A DNA stretch of 16,564 nucleotides from assembly GCA_050246915.1 (NCBI GenBank), contig JBFWVD010000097.1, positions 1 through 16,564 on the forward strand, read 5' to 3'. Shown here piece by piece: positions 15,003-16,564 of the stretch; the stretch's first letter is position 1; every line of letters starts with the position of its first letter. Source of the stretch: JBFWVD01 sp050246915 (GTDB lineage: Bacteria > Actinomycetota > Acidimicrobiia > Acidimicrobiales > Ilumatobacteraceae). A model generated the notes under the pieces. It was not told the DNA's origin and searched no databases. It saw only the letters and a program-made list of their open reading frames with translations. The translations under genes and the position numbers were made by a program.

Positions 15003-15191
15003 CGTTGCTCCTCCGCTGGATGCAGGCGAACGCTAGCCACATGACGGGGTGCGGCTGGAAGTCCGTGGCCCTCGGGCTCTCACCTGATTCTTCACTTGGG
15101 CCAATGCGCTCTTTTCCGGGATCGACGAGATTGTCCTTGTCCGAGGCCAGCGAATCGCCGGTCGAGTCCGACGAACCCGAGGAGTACAGCA
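15003..15191. promoter_or_regulatory. Divergent intergenic region, phosphate operon and intradiol dioxygenase
   Basis: 189 bases hold promoters for both directions. The two ribosome binding sites are clear: GGAGGAG leftward (15014-15008) and GAGGAG rightward (15179-15184). No confident -35/-10 pair or PHO box was found. An open frame across this region on the plus strand has no support. Confidence 0.4.
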
Positions 15192-16079
15192 ATGGACAGC
15201 GAAGTGCACGATCACGATGGCGGCCTGGCCGAGGACCTGCCCCGATTGCTGGGGCGTCGGCGGATCCTGGGCTTCATCGCCGGAGCGGGTCTGGTGACCA
15301 TCGCGGCTGCTTGCGGGGGAGACGACTCGTCCTCGTCAAGTTCAGTTGACACCACGGGCACGACCGCCGGCGGGACCGGCTCGACGGCGGCATCCACGGC
15401 AGCGACATCCACGAGCACGACCAGTGGTGCATCGTCCGTCGCGACGAGTGGCACGTGCGAAGTGGTTCCCGCGGAGACCGCTGGTCCCTTTCCTGGTGAC
15501 GGATCCAACGGCAAGAACGTCCTCGACCAGTCCGGGGTGGTGCGAGCCGACATCCGATCGAGCATCGGGTCTGCCTCTGGCGTTGCCGAAGGGGTGCCGA
15601 TGACCATCAAGCTCACCGTTCTCGATTCGGCCGATGGCTGTGCTCCGCTGGCCGGCGCCGCGGTGTACCTGTGGCACTGCGACCGTGACGGCAACTACTC
15701 CATGTACTCCTCGGCCGTGGCCAGCGAGAACTATCTGCGAGGTGTACAGGAGACCGACTCGACCGGGACGGTCACCTTCACCAGCATCTTCCCCGGTTGC
15801 TACGCCGGACGCTGGCCCCACATCCACTACGAGGTGTATCCCAGCGTGGCCAAGGCCACCGCGTCATCGAGCATCTTGCACACCTCGCAGATCGCCCTAC
15901 CCGAAGCGACCTGCGCAGAGGCGTACGCCGCGGACGGCTACTCCAAGAGCGTCACCAACCTCAAGGGCGTGTCGCTCCAGCGCGACAACGTGTTCTCGGA
16001 CGGTTGGGAACTGCAGTTGGCGAGCGCCACTGGCTCGGTGTCGTCGGGTTACACCATCGCCAACACCGTTTCGATCTGA
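15192..16079 (+). CDS. Exported intradiol ring-cleavage dioxygenase-like lipoprotein
   Basis: 295 residues. The N-terminus has GRRRILGF (21-28), a Tat-like twin-arginine pattern, then a hydrophobic stretch ending in AAAC with C41 as likely lipid anchor. A Ser/Thr/Gly-rich linker (44-86) follows. The catalytic domain opens with ETAGPFPGDGSNGKNVL (95-111). The iron(III) ligands of intradiol enzymes can all be placed: Y169 (CDRDGNYS), Y204 (PGCYAGR), H210 and H212 (PHIH). Cytoplasmic relatives cleave catechol or protocatechuate between the two hydroxyls; exported forms are known in actinobacteria and may act on lignin- or plant-derived catechols outside the cell. ATG 15192 follows GAGGAG (15179-15184) by seven bases. 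Transcribed away from the phosphate operon. Confidence 0.9.
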   Translation: MDSEVHDHDGGLAEDLPRLLGRRRILGFIAGAGLVTIAAACGGDDSSSSSSVDTTGTTAGGTGSTAASTAATSTSTTSGASSVATSGTCEVVPAETAGPFPGDGSNGKNVLDQSGVVRADIRSSIGSASGVAEGVPMTIKLTVLDSADGCAPLAGAAVYLWHCDRDGNYSMYSSAVASENYLRGVQETDSTGTVTFTSIFPGCYAGRWPHIHYEVYPSVAKATASSSILHTSQIALPEATCAEAYAADGYSKSVTNLKGVSLQRDNVFSDGWELQLASATGSVSSGYTIANTVSI

Positions 16080-16107
16080 CACGTGCCGGCGCGCTTGGTC
16101 CCGATGC

Positions 16108-16557
16108 TCAGTGCCCTGGGACGAAGCGAGCCCACCAGGTGTGCCCGCCACGCCACAGCGCCAGGGCGGCGCCCTGGAGGATCAGCGACCCGGCCAGTGT
16201 GCCGTACACCGTCGCTCGCCCGAGCGTCGTGATGTCGTGATGGACGAGCAGCGTGATCAACGCGGCGTACGACGCGACCCACCCGATGACGGCAAGACGC
16301 ACCGTCGTGTCCTCGACGTGGGTCAGCTCGGGATCACGCCGGACAGCAGCACGACGGGTGGCCCCCTCGGACTTGAGGAGCTTCTCGAGCCATCGCACCG
16401 GTGAGGTGACCACCAAGATGATGGCCGGCGCCCACAAGGCCATCGTGCCGGCGATCCACCGTTGGTCGGCGGCGGTGAGCGTGTCTTGGTTCTGCACTGC
16501 GGCCGAGGCGACATAGGTGGTGAGGGCCGTGCACACCACCACCAGCAGTGCCTTCAC
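16108..16557 (-). CDS. Four-helix membrane protein of unknown function, start uncertain at window edge
   Basis: 149 residues from the GTG at 16557, but the frame stays open to the edge (preceding codons read Arg-Tyr), so the true start may lie outside. Four hydrophobic helices are visible: VVVCTALTTYVASAA, IAGTMALWAPAIILVV, LAVIGWVASYAALITLLV and VYGTLAGSLILQGAALALW. Between helices 2 and 3 is a charged cytoplasmic-type loop (RWLEKLLKSEGATRRAAVRRDPELTHVEDTTVR region). No family recognised. It converges on the intradiol dioxygenase gene with 28 bases between the stops. Confidence 0.6.
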   Translation of the reverse strand: MKALLVVVCTALTTYVASAAVQNQDTLTAADQRWIAGTMALWAPAIILVVTSPVRWLEKLLKSEGATRRAAVRRDPELTHVEDTTVRLAVIGWVASYAALITLLVHHDITTLGRATVYGTLAGSLILQGAALALWRGGHTWWARFVPGH

Positions 16558-16564
16558 GTAACGC

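Noticed and set aside
13713..15044. A 443-codon plus-strand open frame across the PiT and DUF47 genes
   Set aside because: It is antisense to two recognised genes and is rich in Asp, Glu and Arg without a domain pattern.
15078..15096. Possible PHO box (TCTCACC then CTTCACT) upstream of the phosphate operon
   Set aside because: Each unit matches GTTCACC at only 5 of 7 places and the spacing is 12, not 11 bases.
16098..16122. GTCCC/GGGAC inverted repeat between the last two convergent genes as a terminator
   Set aside because: Five-bp arms with a 15-base loop and no T-tract; too weak to list.

Overview
The window is a high-GC stretch of bacterial chromosome with dense coding, frequent GTG/TTG starts and 1-11 base gene overlaps. 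The gene content (a flavin/F420-type luciferase-like oxidoreductase, acyl-CoA dehydrogenases of the type common in actinobacteria, a three-subunit molybdenum hydroxylase, a DUF3160 lipoprotein and an exported intradiol dioxygenase) points to an actinobacterium, perhaps the Acidimicrobiia. That placement is inferred from gene style, not from a marker gene. No rRNA, tRNA, CRISPR array, insertion sequence or phage gene was seen.

Left part (1-3083). A PfkB-type sugar kinase on the minus strand runs off the left edge and carries an in-frame TAA where the family reading frame clearly continues. Divergent from it is a luciferase-like monooxygenase (703-1737). Convergent with that gene is a minus-strand block: a universal-stress-like protein with an extra helical C-terminal domain (1763-2677), with a good promoter and nested palindromes in front of it, and a 58-residue single-pass membrane protein with a very strong ribosome binding site (2819-2995).

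Middle (3084-9737). Two acyl-CoA dehydrogenases are divergent around a 97-base gap. The right-hand one is followed by genes for the FAD, [2Fe-2S] and molybdopterin subunits of a xanthine dehydrogenase/CO dehydrogenase-family enzyme in M-S-L order. A small antibiotic-biosynthesis-monooxygenase-fold protein is joined to the last by an ATGA overlap. The large subunit has AYRGPWE in the active-site loop where CO dehydrogenases carry AYxCSFR, so it is probably a hydroxylase of an organic substrate. Together with the acyl-CoA dehydrogenases it suggests breakdown of a cyclic or branched carboxylic compound.

Right part (9743-16564). An exported protein of unknown function with a C-terminal calcium-loop motif overlaps a DUF3160 lipoprotein by ATGA. 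Convergent with them is a phosphate-uptake operon on the minus strand: DUF47/PhoU-like regulator, PiT transporter and a 61-residue two-helix membrane protein. Divergent from that operon is an exported, Tat-like intradiol dioxygenase lipoprotein with all four expected iron ligands. The window ends in a four-helix membrane protein on the minus strand.

Nothing here amounts to a demonstrated new system. The best leads are the unusual molybdenum hydroxylase operon with its attached small protein, the exported protein/DUF3160 pair, and the two small membrane proteins.
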